Source: Methylophaga sp. OBS4
GTDB taxonomy: Bacteria > Pseudomonadota > Gammaproteobacteria > Nitrosococcales > Methylophagaceae
DNA length: 64,000 bases
Assembly: GCF_026319305.1 (NCBI RefSeq)
Contig: NZ_JAPDMV010000007.1
Coordinates: forward strand, 18,224-82,223
Reading direction: 5' to 3'
The position numbers and the translations under genes were made by a program. The notes below the pieces were generated by a model that was not told the origin of the DNA, did not search any database, and was given only the letters and a program-made list of their open reading frames with translations. Position 1 is the stretch's first letter, and every line of letters begins with the position of its first letter. This document shows positions 24,398 to 33,145 of the stretch, piece after piece.

Positions 24398-26317
24398 ATG
24401 CAAAACGATATACAACTGTTATTTGCCGATGATGGCCTGCTGGCGCAACATATCGAAGGCTATACCGCCCGGCAGCAGCAAATTGAAATGGCTGAGCAGG
24501 TTGCCACCGCGCTGGCAGATCGCAGCATTTTGATAGCCGAAGCCGGCACAGGTACCGGGAAAACCTTTGCATATCTGGCACCGGCTATATTGTCCGGGCA
24601 AAAAGTTTTTATATCAACAGGAACAAAAAACCTTCAAGATCAGCTATTTAGTAAAGATTTGCCGAAACTACGTAAGGTTATGTCCGTGCCATTCAGAGCG
24701 GCTTTGCTCAAGGGGCGCAGCAATTATCTCTGTCATCACCGTCTGGCGCTTGCCGAAACCGAGCCTGCTAACATCAGCTTGCAGCACACCTTGCAAAAAC
24801 TGCGGAAATGGATGGGCTCAACCCAGAGTGGTGATCTGAGTGAAACCGATTTGCTGGAAGAAAATTCCTCTCTATGGCCCAAAGTAACCTCAACCATTGA
24901 TAACTGCCTGGGGCAACAGTGCCCTGAATACAGTGACTGTTTTATTATGGAAGCCCGGCGTAAAGCACAGGAAGCCGACATTGTGGTGATCAATCACCAC
25001 CTGTTAATGTCTGATCTGGCATTAAAAGCGTCAGGGCAGGGCGAGGTATTGCCCGATGCAGATGCATTCATCATTGATGAAGCACACCAGTTACCCGCCA
25101 TTGCCAGCCAGTTTCTGGGACAACGTATCAGCAGCCATCAAATTCAGGAGCTGTGTCGTGACAGCATCCGGGAGATGGAGCAGGAAGCAACTGACATGGA
25201 CGAGGTCCGTTCACTGGCAGATAAAGTCGAAGCACGCTTGCATCAGTTCAAATTAATTGCAGGTGATCGTGAGCAACGGATTCCCTGGCACCTGTTTATC
25301 AGTGATAACAGCTCAGCTATTGAAAAACTGCAAGATTTGATATCGGCGATTGAGTCGCTGGAAGCAGCATTGGAGCAGGCGGCGCAACGGGGTAAAGGGC
25401 TGGAACAATGTTATCAGCGTAGCCAGGAATTCATTGAACGTCTGACGGTATTCACCGCTAACAATCACGACGACAACCTGATTTTATGGGCTGATATCAG
25501 GGCATCAGGGTTTGTGTTACATGCCACGCCGCATGAAGTGAGTCAGCATTTCCAACAATGGCTGGCTGACAAGCCCAGCAGCTGGATTTTCACTTCCGCA
25601 ACGCTGACTGTGGCGGGCAAGTTCAATAACTTTATTCAGCAGCTCGGTATTGATGATCCGGAAACCGCGATCTGGCAGAGTCCATTTGATTACGCCAGTC
25701 AAAGCTTATTGTATATGCCGATGATTCCCGTCGAACCGTCAAACTCGGCTTATAACAGTCATATTGCCGACGTTGCCAGGTCAGTCATTGAACATAGTCA
25801 GGGGCGTACCTTCCTGTTATTCACCAGTTACAAAGCGATGTATGAGGTGGCGGATGCATTGCAGGATTCGGACTATCCGATTCTGGTGCAGGGCAGTGGT
25901 GCCAAATCCAATTTGCTGGATCAATTCCGCGAGCATGGTAATGCGGTGTTGCTGGGCACCAACAGTTTTTGGGAAGGGGTAGATGTCAGGGGCGAAGCCT
26001 TGTCCTGCGTGTTGATTGATAAAATTCCGTTTGCTTCTCCCGGCGATCCGGTGCTGGAAGCACGTATCAATGTCCTGCGGGAGCGGGGCGGTAATCCCTT
26101 TCGCTCCATTCAAATTCCCGCTGCGGTCATTCAGTTAAAGCAGGGGATAGGTCGTTTGATTCGTGATCAACAGGACTCCGGGGTATTGGTATTATGTGAT
26201 CCGAGGTTTCTGTCCAAACCTTATGGCAAGGTATTTATGCGTAGTTTGCCACCGATGCCGATTACGCAACAACTGGATGATGTGGCAGATTTTTTTGCCG
26301 AGAAAGCTACTGTTTAA
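24398..26317 (+). CDS. yoaA: DinG/YoaA-family ATP-dependent DNA helicase
   Basis: 639 residues of the XPD-like superfamily 2. Walker A AEAGTGTGKTFAYL (~49-62), the Fe-S cluster Cys set (C110 in SNYLCHH, then CLGQQCPEYSDC), DEAH at ~226 and the C-terminal GTNSFWEGVD and QGIGRLIR motifs are all present. These enzymes unwind forked or damaged DNA with 5'-3' polarity, and YoaA works with the clamp-loader chi subunit in E. coli. The length matches YoaA (about 636) rather than DinG (716). Confidence 0.92.
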   Translation: MQNDIQLLFADDGLLAQHIEGYTARQQQIEMAEQVATALADRSILIAEAGTGTGKTFAYLAPAILSGQKVFISTGTKNLQDQLFSKDLPKLRKVMSVPFRAALLKGRSNYLCHHRLALAETEPANISLQHTLQKLRKWMGSTQSGDLSETDLLEENSSLWPKVTSTIDNCLGQQCPEYSDCFIMEARRKAQEADIVVINHHLLMSDLALKASGQGEVLPDADAFIIDEAHQLPAIASQFLGQRISSHQIQELCRDSIREMEQEATDMDEVRSLADKVEARLHQFKLIAGDREQRIPWHLFISDNSSAIEKLQDLISAIESLEAALEQAAQRGKGLEQCYQRSQEFIERLTVFTANNHDDNLILWADIRASGFVLHATPHEVSQHFQQWLADKPSSWIFTSATLTVAGKFNNFIQQLGIDDPETAIWQSPFDYASQSLLYMPMIPVEPSNSAYNSHIADVARSVIEHSQGRTFLLFTSYKAMYEVADALQDSDYPILVQGSGAKSNLLDQFREHGNAVLLGTNSFWEGVDVRGEALSCVLIDKIPFASPGDPVLEARINVLRERGGNPFRSIQIPAAVIQLKQGIGRLIRDQQDSGVLVLCDPRFLSKPYGKVFMRSLPPMPITQQLDDVADFFAEKATV

Positions 26318-26691
26318 TTCAAATCGACTGCGTATTCTTTCAGTAACTCAATAGGGACAATCTCAGTGGCACGCTGATGGGTACCCGCCAGAAACACTCT
26401 GGGTGCCATATCATGTTCATAGGCTTCCAGCCAGCGTTGCGCGCAGAGACACCATCGGTCGCCGGCTTTCAGGCCGGGAAAACCGAACTCTTCAATCGGC
26501 GTACTCAGATCGTTACCACGAAAACGGGAATATTCCAGAAAAGCCTGAGTGACTTCGATACACACGGTATGTTGCCCATAATCAGCATTACTGGTGTTAC
26601 AACAGCCATCACGGTAAAAACCGGTTAACGGTTCTTCGCTACAAGATTCTAATGGTTCTCCAAAGACGTTTAGCGATGCATCAATATCCAT
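26314..26691 (-). CDS. DUF2237 family protein
   Basis: 125 residues from the ATG at 26691, which shares one base with the ferritin-like gene stop. AGGTGA lies upstream. The family pattern is clear: NVFGEPLESCS, TGFYRDGCCNT, GNDLSTP, FPGLKAGDRWCLCAQRWLEA. Four conserved Cys suggest metal or redox chemistry. Function is unknown. It converges on yoaA with a 4-nt overlap and is the last gene of a minus-strand unit with 26691-27764. Confidence 0.88.
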   Translation of the reverse strand: MDIDASLNVFGEPLESCSEEPLTGFYRDGCCNTSNADYGQHTVCIEVTQAFLEYSRFRGNDLSTPIEEFGFPGLKAGDRWCLCAQRWLEAYEHDMAPRVFLAGTHQRATEIVPIELLKEYAVDLN

Positions 26692-27134
26692 CAATCACCT
26701 GGTTTTCTTAACATTTTCCGAACTTCGCCGACGTGCATTTCTTCCTGAGCAATCTTCTGACGGGTATATTCTTCAATCATCACATTTTTGCCCTCAACGA
26801 GCCGCAGTAACGCATGATATTTTTCCAATGCCGCGAGTTCATGCTCCAGTGACTCATGGAGAATATCGCCAATATCGTGCTTATGCGTCTCCAGTAAAGA
26901 GCCAATGCCCAGTGACGGATGATAGCCGAGATGGGTAATCAATTCACCCGCTTCCTGGGCATGTTGGAGGGATTCTGTGGCCTGACTGCGCATCCATGAA
27001 ACGATCGGGATACGTCCATAACCAAACACCATTAAAGAATAGTGCGTGTATCGCACAACGCCAGCCAGCTCGGTTTCTAATATCTGATTGAGCAGGTCTA
27101 TTGCCGTTTCCGTATCCATAGTATGTTCAGTCAT
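26691..27134 (-). CDS. Ferritin-like diiron protein (bacterioferritin relative)
   Basis: 147 residues forming a four-helix bundle: LLNQILETELAGVVRYTHYS, ATESLQHAQEAGELI, ILHESLEHELAALEKYHALLR, IAQEEMHVGEVRKML. The carboxylate/His pattern of a diiron centre is present. The helix B site reads ESLQH rather than the EMKH of bacterioferritin, which shifts the Glu by one and removes the haem-ligating Met. It may therefore be a haem-free relative. It is grouped with DUF2237, DUF6494 and a pterin dehydratase on one strand with short gaps. Confidence 0.85.
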   Translation of the reverse strand: MTEHTMDTETAIDLLNQILETELAGVVRYTHYSLMVFGYGRIPIVSWMRSQATESLQHAQEAGELITHLGYHPSLGIGSLLETHKHDIGDILHESLEHELAALEKYHALLRLVEGKNVMIEEYTRQKIAQEEMHVGEVRKMLRKPGD

Positions 27135-27155
27135 GGCAAAATCTCCCGAGGATAT

Positions 27156-27362
27156 TCAGTCAAGATGGATCGAGTCATCCAGTTTATGATGAATAGATAG
27201 CGCCGGCACCTCCAGCGTCATACTGACAGCAAGCGATTCATCGCCCTTGAGTTGTTTATTTTCCAGTGCATGCAAAACCGCGTGTTCAATTTCGCGTTGT
27301 GCATTAACACCAACTTTTTTGAGAAACTTGCGAATGTCCATATTGAATTTATCGTCATTCAT
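27156..27362 (-). CDS. DUF6494 family small protein
   Basis: 68 residues, starting after a strong GGGAGG site. The pattern FNMDIRKFLKKVGVNAQREIEHAV with a C-terminal LEVPALSIHHKLDDSI matches the small DUF6494 family as I remember it. A helix-strand layout without Cys or signal peptide suggests a cytosolic accessory protein. Function is unknown. It lies between the ferritin-like and pterin-dehydratase genes. Confidence 0.75.
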   Translation of the reverse strand: MNDDKFNMDIRKFLKKVGVNAQREIEHAVLHALENKQLKGDESLAVSMTLEVPALSIHHKLDDSIHLD

Positions 27363-27377
27363 GGTAATGCCTCCCGA

Positions 27378-27764
27378 TTAATCGTACTTGATATATTTGA
27401 ACCTGGGATCGTCCGGTGTTCCGGTTAGTGCACCTTCACTTGCACCCGGTTGCCACATCACCACTTCTTCAATTTTAGCTGCTAATTCAAAGTCTTTATC
27501 AGTAATGCCTTTGGCGGCATGATTCATCAGTTTCACAATCACAAACGCATAGGAAACCGTAAGATCAGGGTGATGGAAACCAGCTTCAGCGAGGTGTCCT
27601 ACTGTGTTGACCACCATCAGCGTACTTTTCCAGCCGCTGGTTTTGTACTTGCGACGAATCCAACCTTTTTCCAGATACCAGTGAGGTAAAAGCTCTTTCA
27701 GCTTGGCTTCAACTTCCTCATCGGTATAGGTTTTGTCTTTTGTCTCTTCTCTCCAAGTCATCAT
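27378..27764 (-). CDS. Pterin-4a-carbinolamine dehydratase-like protein
   Basis: About 128 residues from the ATG at 27764 (or 27761), with AGGAG just upstream. A longer in-frame start at 27806 lacks such a site. The family motif HHPDLTVSYAFVIVKLMNHAAKGITDKDFELAAKIE contains the catalytic HHP. The enzyme dehydrates 4a-hydroxy-tetrahydropterins. In methylotrophs, family members occur next to H4MPT-pathway genes, where they may serve methanopterin synthesis. Phenylalanine hydroxylase is not encoded nearby. Confidence 0.88.
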   Translation of the reverse strand: MMTWREETKDKTYTDEEVEAKLKELLPHWYLEKGWIRRKYKTSGWKSTLMVVNTVGHLAEAGFHHPDLTVSYAFVIVKLMNHAAKGITDKDFELAAKIEEVVMWQPGASEGALTGTPDDPRFKYIKYD

Positions 27765-27935
27765 ATTTCTCCTGTTATATTCACTATTGTACGCCCAGTT
27801 ATTCATAATTAAATATAGGTGTCAAGGATGTGTTATCAAGAGTTAAAAACTGTGCACAACCAGCTTGTATCAATGGTTTGAAAGAGTAAGATAAAGATGA
27901 ACAATAACTATCAGGCCAACGATGGAGGAGTGGAT

Positions 27936-28757
27936 ATGACAGAGAATGCCAGTTTCAAGCAAGTCGGGTTTCTATCGGAACATTGCAGTAGCGGAGAGCT
28001 TGCAATGGAAATCAAGCAAAGTGGTCATTATCGGGTTTGTATCGAATTAAATCGGCTTGCACAAACGATACTTAACCGTTGTCATATCCATACAGATGAT
28101 GAAAAGGAAGTTTATCTGACCCTACATTTTCAGCGGATGTTGTCGAATTTCCAGTCTATTCTGATTATGGCCGAACGGGCCATGACACATCAGATAGAAA
28201 TAATGACCAGGTGTAATCTGGAGCTTCTTTTCAACCTGGTCGCTTATCACCTCAACGATGATCTTCTGGAAGCCATGATAGTCGGTAATGATGATCAAAG
28301 AAGGGAAGTGCTGAAAAAACTCTACCAAGCACAACAAGTATCACCCACCTTTACTGAAACTGAACTCGCGCATCTCAGACAGGTTATCAATAGCGCAGAT
28401 GAAATTGACCGCGGCGATATCAAAGTTTTCATGAAAGCAGAACTGGCAGGACTATTAAATGAATACAGAACAACCTATCAGTTACTGAGTGAAAGTGTGC
28501 ATGGCAGTCTGCACTCGTTAGCTGCGGATCTCGAGATAGATGAAAAGTGGGGTGCAATAATCGGCATCAACACCTGCGCTGATCACTCAGATAAGTTGTC
28601 AACCTTAATGCTGACATCAGCAGATTATCTGATTACCGGTATCGACATAATGCTGAAACTGCATAAACAACCCGAGCAGTTAGCTGCGTTCGAAAGCGTA
28701 AAACTAAACGCTCAAAACGAATGGAAACATATCGTAGTTAAAGTCTCGCATCGTTAA
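27936..28757 (+). CDS. Hypothetical helical protein (DUF5677-like)
   Basis: 273 residues from the ATG at 27936, preceded by GGAGG. An ATG at 27897 would add 13 residues. Almost entirely helical, with a motif YRTTYQLLSESVHGSLHSL resembling the DUF5677 core, a family of unknown function. There is no signal peptide. The local base composition is AT-richer, and the gene borders the scarred region that follows. It could be accessory DNA. Function is not assignable. Confidence 0.65.
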   Translation: MTENASFKQVGFLSEHCSSGELAMEIKQSGHYRVCIELNRLAQTILNRCHIHTDDEKEVYLTLHFQRMLSNFQSILIMAERAMTHQIEIMTRCNLELLFNLVAYHLNDDLLEAMIVGNDDQRREVLKKLYQAQQVSPTFTETELAHLRQVINSADEIDRGDIKVFMKAELAGLLNEYRTTYQLLSESVHGSLHSLAADLEIDEKWGAIIGINTCADHSDKLSTLMLTSADYLITGIDIMLKLHKQPEQLAAFESVKLNAQNEWKHIVVKVSHR

Positions 28758-29254
28758 TTTTGCTGAATTAACACACCCAGTACCTGACACTTCAATTTGA
28801 GAGGGTAAGTACACACATCTTTCTCAGTCATTGTTATTATATATTCAATTTAACATAATATATATTATACGAACTTTAATTTAGGGAAAAATGCGGGAAA
28901 TCTCCTTCTGGGATCAGTCTCTATGAATGTTCGGATAATATGCGTTATGACAAATAACGAATGTTATTCAGGACTGGCTCAGATTTTAAAATCTGAGCAG
29001 TTTCACTGGTGGATGGTCAGTAGATTTTAAATTTTGAATTGTGAATGAAATACGCTAATCAAGAAATTCTGATGATCTGAGTCGTGCAATCTCCCTCGTA
29101 ATGGCCGGTGGCGTTGCAGCAGCATTCCATGGGCCAAGGAATGCCAGTGAGTTGATAAATTTGATCGACGCAGTGCCTATGGGCGGCCCTTACCTGATGT
29201 TGGCAGTACAGTCACTGATTCTGAAAAGATATTGTAGAATGCCTCGCTTTCTTG
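28758..29254. other. Gene-poor AT-rich stretch with a perfect 22-bp palindrome
   Basis: No convincing gene. It holds an AT-rich ATAATATATATTAT segment near 28855-28870 and the hairpin CGTTAT/ATAACG near 28943-28959. A perfect palindrome at 28977-28998 has half-site GCTCAGATTTT followed at once by its reverse complement. A promoter-like TAGAAT at 29235-29240 precedes the decayed tRNA. Confidence 0.6.
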
Positions 29255-29329
29255 GTGGGCTTAGCTCAACTGGGAGAGCATCGCCCTTACAAAGTGTGGG
29301 TCGGGGCGAGATCCCCTCAGCAGCCACCA
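29255..29329 (+). pseudogene. Decayed tRNA-Val (anticodon TAC) copy
   Basis: About 75 nt reading TTAGCTCAACTGGGAGAGCA (D-arm intact), an anticodon loop CTTACAA (TAC, Val) and a terminal ACCA. The acceptor stem has three mismatches, the anticodon stem keeps only about three of five pairs, and the T-loop TTC is missing (CGAGATC instead). It is best read as a degenerate tRNA, perhaps a remnant of an integration site or partial duplication. A TAGAAT-type promoter and GC-rich discriminator sit just upstream. Confidence 0.7.
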
Positions 29330-29492
29330 AAAGTTTCAGTCAAATATTGGGTCAATCCCAACAACTCGAACATCATAAAGCGAATGTGATCAGCATGGAT
29401 TCCATGATGCGCTTCCCTGCTTCCATAAACTCACAAAAATGTCAGAACTTGAGTATGATTAGATTTGGGAATTGCATTCAGGAAGAAATGAT

Positions 29493-29942
29493 ATGGCCAA
29501 CCCATTCATTCAAAAAGCCTTTGCCATAGTAAAGGGCCTGTTGCTTAGCCTGGCAGTGGTTATCATCTGCATCTGGGCTGGCTTTGCCATTTTCTACTCG
29601 GACGTAGACAGTGTTTCAGCCAGATGGCTGCTGATTGGCGCTTTCTCTCTAGCCGGGATTGCTACGATATTCGCTATTACATTACGGTATAGGCGACGCC
29701 CTGCTCTGCTCGGCTTTGCAATACTGTTTGCTTTGCTGGTTGGCTGGTGGACAACCATCGAGCCTTCAAATGATCGGGATTGGTTACCGGAAGTAGCTCA
29801 ATTAGCTCATGCTGATATTCAGGGTGATATTGTCACGGTGCGTAACATACGTAATTTCGACTATCGAAGTGAAACGGACTTCACGCCCGCTTATTACGAC
29901 AAGACGTTTGATCTAAACAAGCTGCAATCCGTGGATCTATAA
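29493..29942 (+). pseudogene. Truncated DUF4105 (Lnb N-terminal periplasmic) membrane protein
   Basis: 149 residues from the ATG at 29493 (AGGAAG upstream). Three hydrophobic segments (~9-30, ~45-65, ~72-90) are followed by the opening of the DUF4105 domain: GDIVTVRNIRNFDYRSETDFTPAYYD, then a stop after LQSVDL. Full proteins of this kind continue for roughly 200 residues with the catalytic-looking YW and IAH motifs, and nothing recognisable follows here. It is therefore a 3'-truncated gene, probably non-functional. Confidence 0.75.
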
Positions 29943-30237
29943 GAAAACTGATAGTGCGGCTTTTCCGTGTATTCTCATGGGCTCTCCTTATTGTTTAGCC
30001 ATTGCGATAAATTCATCACAGCCACACGGTCGACTTAAGTTATTACTCCTTTTTGTGAAAAGGATCAAGGACTTCCTAATATTAGGAAATTCTTGCTCAA
30101 TAGCATGACTTTTGCTTTGCTAATCCGGCCTCTTGAAACACAACCAGGTTGAGATAACCTGATAAAGTTAAACTTTCTGACCTAACCAAGATAACAACGG
30201 GTAAATCACAATATGCACGAAGCATTTAATTCAGGCC
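29943..30237. other. Intergenic stretch with several short palindromes
   Basis: No gene seen. It contains TTCCTAATATTAGGAA, a perfect 16-bp palindrome at 30073-30088; CCTTTT/AAAAGG with a 4-nt spacer near 30049-30064; and CAGGTT-N5-AACCTG at 30145-30161. These could be operator or terminator remnants around the truncated gene. No assignment is possible. Confidence 0.5.
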
Positions 30238-30540
30238 TTACCAGATTTGTGGTTTGCCTTCATTGTCTGTCATCCATGTCATGACACAATCTGACGGAAC
30301 AAATATATCTTCGAATTTCAATCCCTGTCTCTCCATTTTGTCTTCCATAAACAGATACAGTACGTGTGCAAATTCTTCTTGGTTCCAATCATTTACAACT
30401 GGTTCAAAGTTGAATCCTGCCAGATTCATCATCACTTGGTCACGCTGACCGTCTCCCTGCTGATCGCCTTGCTGTTCCTGCTTGTGCGTTTGTTGTTGTT
30501 TCTTCTCCTGTTTACTTATTTCTTCGAATTGTTTGCGCAT
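30238..30540 (-). CDS. Hypothetical small Gln/Lys-rich protein
   Basis: 100 residues, with AGGGTGA before the ATG. The N-terminal third is strongly charged and Gln-rich (KKQQQTHKQEQQGDQQGDGQ). The rest is FNFEPVVNDWNQEEFAHVLYLFMEDKMERQGLKFEDIF, a helix-rich segment ending KPQIW. No family is recognised. It lies downstream of a promoter-like repeat (30766-30865) in the same relative place that the related repeat has to xoxF. A short open frame ending PPPGKGAGKG precedes it (30564-30626). Coding status is moderately likely. Confidence 0.5.
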   Translation of the reverse strand: MRKQFEEISKQEKKQQQTHKQEQQGDQQGDGQRDQVMMNLAGFNFEPVVNDWNQEEFAHVLYLFMEDKMERQGLKFEDIFVPSDCVMTWMTDNEGKPQIW

Positions 30541-30765
30541 TTCACCCTGTTCGCTCCATTGTTAGCCTTTGCCTGCGCCTTTTCCGGGGGGCGGCATAGC
30601 CTTGGAAATTCCAAATGACCGCACTTGCCATTAACATCGCAATAAATAACTTTTCATATTAGTAACCGTTCCCTGGAAAACACCCTCGATACACATCGGG
30701 GCTGATGCCTTTCTACCATGGACTGTTATGGCAGATAATGTCATTTTATTCCGTCATTTCGAGGC

Positions 30766-30865
30766 CTAACAGACTGTTTAATAGGGAAAATGGATGATTT
30801 TGATCTAGCTCAATATCTGTTCACTTCAACGTCATTTTGCCAGACAATGGTCGGAAATTGGCCAC
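30766..30865. repeat. Promoter-like repeat copy A with FNR-type half-box
   Basis: Aligns by eye with 32950-33050. Shared blocks are AACAGxCTGTT, AAAATGG, TTGATCT, TCAAxATC and ACAATG. Here the FNR-like element is TTGATCTAGCTCAA (30800-30813), with one half-site imperfect. It lies about 225 bp before the minus-strand start at 30540, nearly the distance of copy B from xoxF. Confidence 0.6.
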
Positions 30866-30878
30866 ACATTTTTATAAA

Positions 30879-30910
30879 AAAGGCCAGGCACCGAAAGATG
30901 GCTGGCCTTT
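30879..30910 (-). terminator. Rho-independent terminator of xoxF
   Basis: 9-bp stem AAAGGCCAG/CTGGCCTTT (30879-30887 with 30902-30910). Read on the minus strand it is followed by a T-run (complement of 30876-30881). It lies 28 nt after the xoxF stop. Confidence 0.85.
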
Positions 30911-30937
30911 ATCAGCGGCTATAATATGGCTTGGGTC

Positions 30938-32716
30938 TTACAGGCTAAACACACTCAGAACACCGCCCAAGTTAGTCCAGCTAGACAGTGCACGATAGGC
31001 ACCGACCGCACCCAGACCATCTGTGTCGTTTTCCAGGCTTGGAATTGCCATACCGATACCAGCCCAACCACCTACACCGGACAGGATGGAAACAAATTGT
31101 TTACCGTCGTGCTTGTAGGTGTTGACGTTACCGATGATCCCTGACGGCGTTTTGAAGCGCCACAGTTCGCGGCCACTCTGGGCATCAACCGCTTTGAGGT
31201 AACCTTCCAGCGTACCGTAGAACACCACGTCAGAAGCAGTGGCCAGGGCACCTGACCAGACTGAGAACCGTTCAGGGACAGACCAGACGATTTTACCTTC
31301 ACGCGCGTCCCAGGCGATGAAGTTACCCAGGTGAGTGCCGCCCGGTGCCGGGAACATGTTCAAGGTCGCGCCAACATAGGGCTGACCGGCGACATACTCA
31401 ACTTCGAATGGCTCGTAGTTCATGCACACGTGGTTGGTCGGTACGTAGAACAGGCCGGTACGTGGAGAGTAAGCCGCAGGCTGTTGGTCCTTGGACCCCA
31501 GCGCCGCCGGACAAATGCCTGTCGTGTTGACATCTTCGCCCTGATGCTCGGTCGAATACTTGGCAACGCGATTGTGACGACCGGTTTTCAGGTTAACGCC
31601 GTTTGACCAGTTAACAGCTGGGTCATATTTTTCAGCGACCAGCAATTCACCGGTTTCACGGTCCATGGTGTAACCGAAACCGTTACGGTCGAAGTGAACA
31701 GCAGTCTTGCGCATTTTACCTGTAACCTCCTGTTCAGCGAGGATCACTTCGTTCACACCGTCATAGTCCCACTCATCATGGGGCGTCATTTGATAAACCC
31801 ATTTCGCGATACCGCTATCCAAATCACGAGCAAAGAGGGTCATTGACCACTTGTTGTCGCCCGGACGTTGTACCGGATTCCAGGTGGATGGGTTACCGCT
31901 GCCGTAATAGAACAGTTTCAGATCCGGATCGTAAGAATACCAACCCCAGGTGGTACCACCACCGATTTTCCATTGCTCTCCCTGCCATGATTCAAGAGAA
32001 GAGTCCTTCCCTACGGGTTTGAGCATGGAAGTGGTTTTTTCCGGATCGATCAGCATTTCATCATCCGGACCAGTGCTGTAAGCGCGGTATTTCACGCTAC
32101 CTTCCAAGTCATAGGCCTGAACGTAACCACGCACACCGAATTCACCACCGGAAATACCGACGATGATGGTGTCGTCAAATACGTGAGCAGCAGCTGTGCT
32201 GGTCGCCCCACGTTTGGGATCATCACGTTTGTGAGACCAGAGCGGCTCACCTGTCTCCATATCCAGGGCAACAAGTGTCGTATTGGCTTGGTTGAGGAAG
32301 ATTTTGCCATCAGCATACGACAGACCACGGTAAACGGTGTCACAGCACATAACCGGCACAGTTTCGTCGTAGTTTTGCTTGGGCTCGTATTTCCACTTGA
32401 TCGCACCCTGATTGTTTAAATCCAGTGCATAGACAATGTTAGGGAATGGCGTGTGGACATATATGGTGCCGTCGATAACCAGCGAGTTACCCTCGTGACC
32501 ACGCAGTACACCGGTCGAGAAAGACCATGCCATGTTCAGATCTTTGACGTTATCTTTGTTGATTTGAGTCAGTTTTGAGTAACGTTGATTAGCATAGTTA
32601 CCTGCAGGCATCACCCAGTTATCCGGGTTTTGCTGCATTTTGATTAATTCGTCAGAAGCAGCCATACCAGGTATCGCCAATGACAGCATCGCAATAGATA
32701 ATCTTTTCAGTTTCAT
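30938..32716 (-). CDS. xoxF: Lanthanide-dependent PQQ methanol dehydrogenase XoxF
   Basis: 592 residues from the ATG at 32716, with AAGGAG 7 nt upstream. The signal peptide (1 to ~21, [14 protein letters not shown]) directs it to the periplasm, where it oxidises methanol to formaldehyde or formate. Visible active-site features are the vicinal disulfide CC (124-125), E192 (GGEFG), N275 (GSGNPS), the catalytic Asp D317 and the extra Asp D319 in WDYDG. D319 is the marker of lanthanide-binding XoxF and is Ala in calcium MxaF. No cytochrome (xoxG) or xoxJ gene is adjacent, so the partners must be elsewhere. A second xoxF begins at 63879. Confidence 0.97.
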   Translation of the reverse strand: MKLKRLSIAMLSLAIPGMAASDELIKMQQNPDNWVMPAGNYANQRYSKLTQINKDNVKDLNMAWSFSTGVLRGHEGNSLVIDGTIYVHTPFPNIVYALDLNNQGAIKWKYEPKQNYDETVPVMCCDTVYRGLSYADGKIFLNQANTTLVALDMETGEPLWSHKRDDPKRGATSTAAAHVFDDTIIVGISGGEFGVRGYVQAYDLEGSVKYRAYSTGPDDEMLIDPEKTTSMLKPVGKDSSLESWQGEQWKIGGGTTWGWYSYDPDLKLFYYGSGNPSTWNPVQRPGDNKWSMTLFARDLDSGIAKWVYQMTPHDEWDYDGVNEVILAEQEVTGKMRKTAVHFDRNGFGYTMDRETGELLVAEKYDPAVNWSNGVNLKTGRHNRVAKYSTEHQGEDVNTTGICPAALGSKDQQPAAYSPRTGLFYVPTNHVCMNYEPFEVEYVAGQPYVGATLNMFPAPGGTHLGNFIAWDAREGKIVWSVPERFSVWSGALATASDVVFYGTLEGYLKAVDAQSGRELWRFKTPSGIIGNVNTYKHDGKQFVSILSGVGGWAGIGMAIPSLENDTDGLGAVGAYRALSSWTNLGGVLSVFSL

Positions 32717-32949
32717 GGTACTGCTCCTTATCTTTATATATCGCATAAATATTAAAAATGTTACTGCCTCAAGCTTCTTTACCCGTAGCCATAAGCCGAG
32801 CATTTGATAATGCTTGGTTCTATTTTTTCCTGATATTCAAGCGCTATTTTGCAGTGACATAACCGCAGGTTCGAAGCGCCGGGTCCGTACCCTCCTCTCA
32901 TGGATTTTGTGATGATAGATAATTAAACTTTACTCTTTAATTAAAGGCA

Positions 32950-33050
32950 CCAACAGGCTGTTACAGCAAGAAAAATGGCACATATTGATCTGGATCAACA
33001 TCCATTAATTTTACTGCTGACAATGACACAGAAGTGGTCAAAAATTTAGT
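32950..33050. promoter_or_regulatory. Promoter-like repeat copy B with a perfect FNR/Anr box
   Basis: Contains TTGATCTGGATCAA at 32985-32998, an exact TTGAT-N4-ATCAA site for the oxygen-responsive FNR/Anr family, within a ~100-bp element related to 30766-30865. It is about 270 bp upstream of xoxF. The rest of 32717-33145 shows only an AGCATT/AATGCT hairpin near 32800-32815 and no gene. Which gene it serves is unclear. Confidence 0.65.
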
Positions 33051-33145
33051 CGGGGCAGTAGTACTAAGCGCCTTAGTTCACAGATGCAATATTCCCCTGT
33101 ACTCAGCGACATTCACCGAGAACTGGGGCTTCTCTTGTAGGTGAT

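Noticed and set aside
29101..29529. Open frame of 142 codons on the plus strand
   Set aside because: It runs through the decayed tRNA-Val and into the start of the truncated DUF4105 gene, has no ribosome-binding site, and its composition is not protein-like.
32717..32803. Longer XoxF start
   Set aside because: ATG 32716 has a strong AAGGAG and a normal signal peptide; the upstream residues would destroy it.
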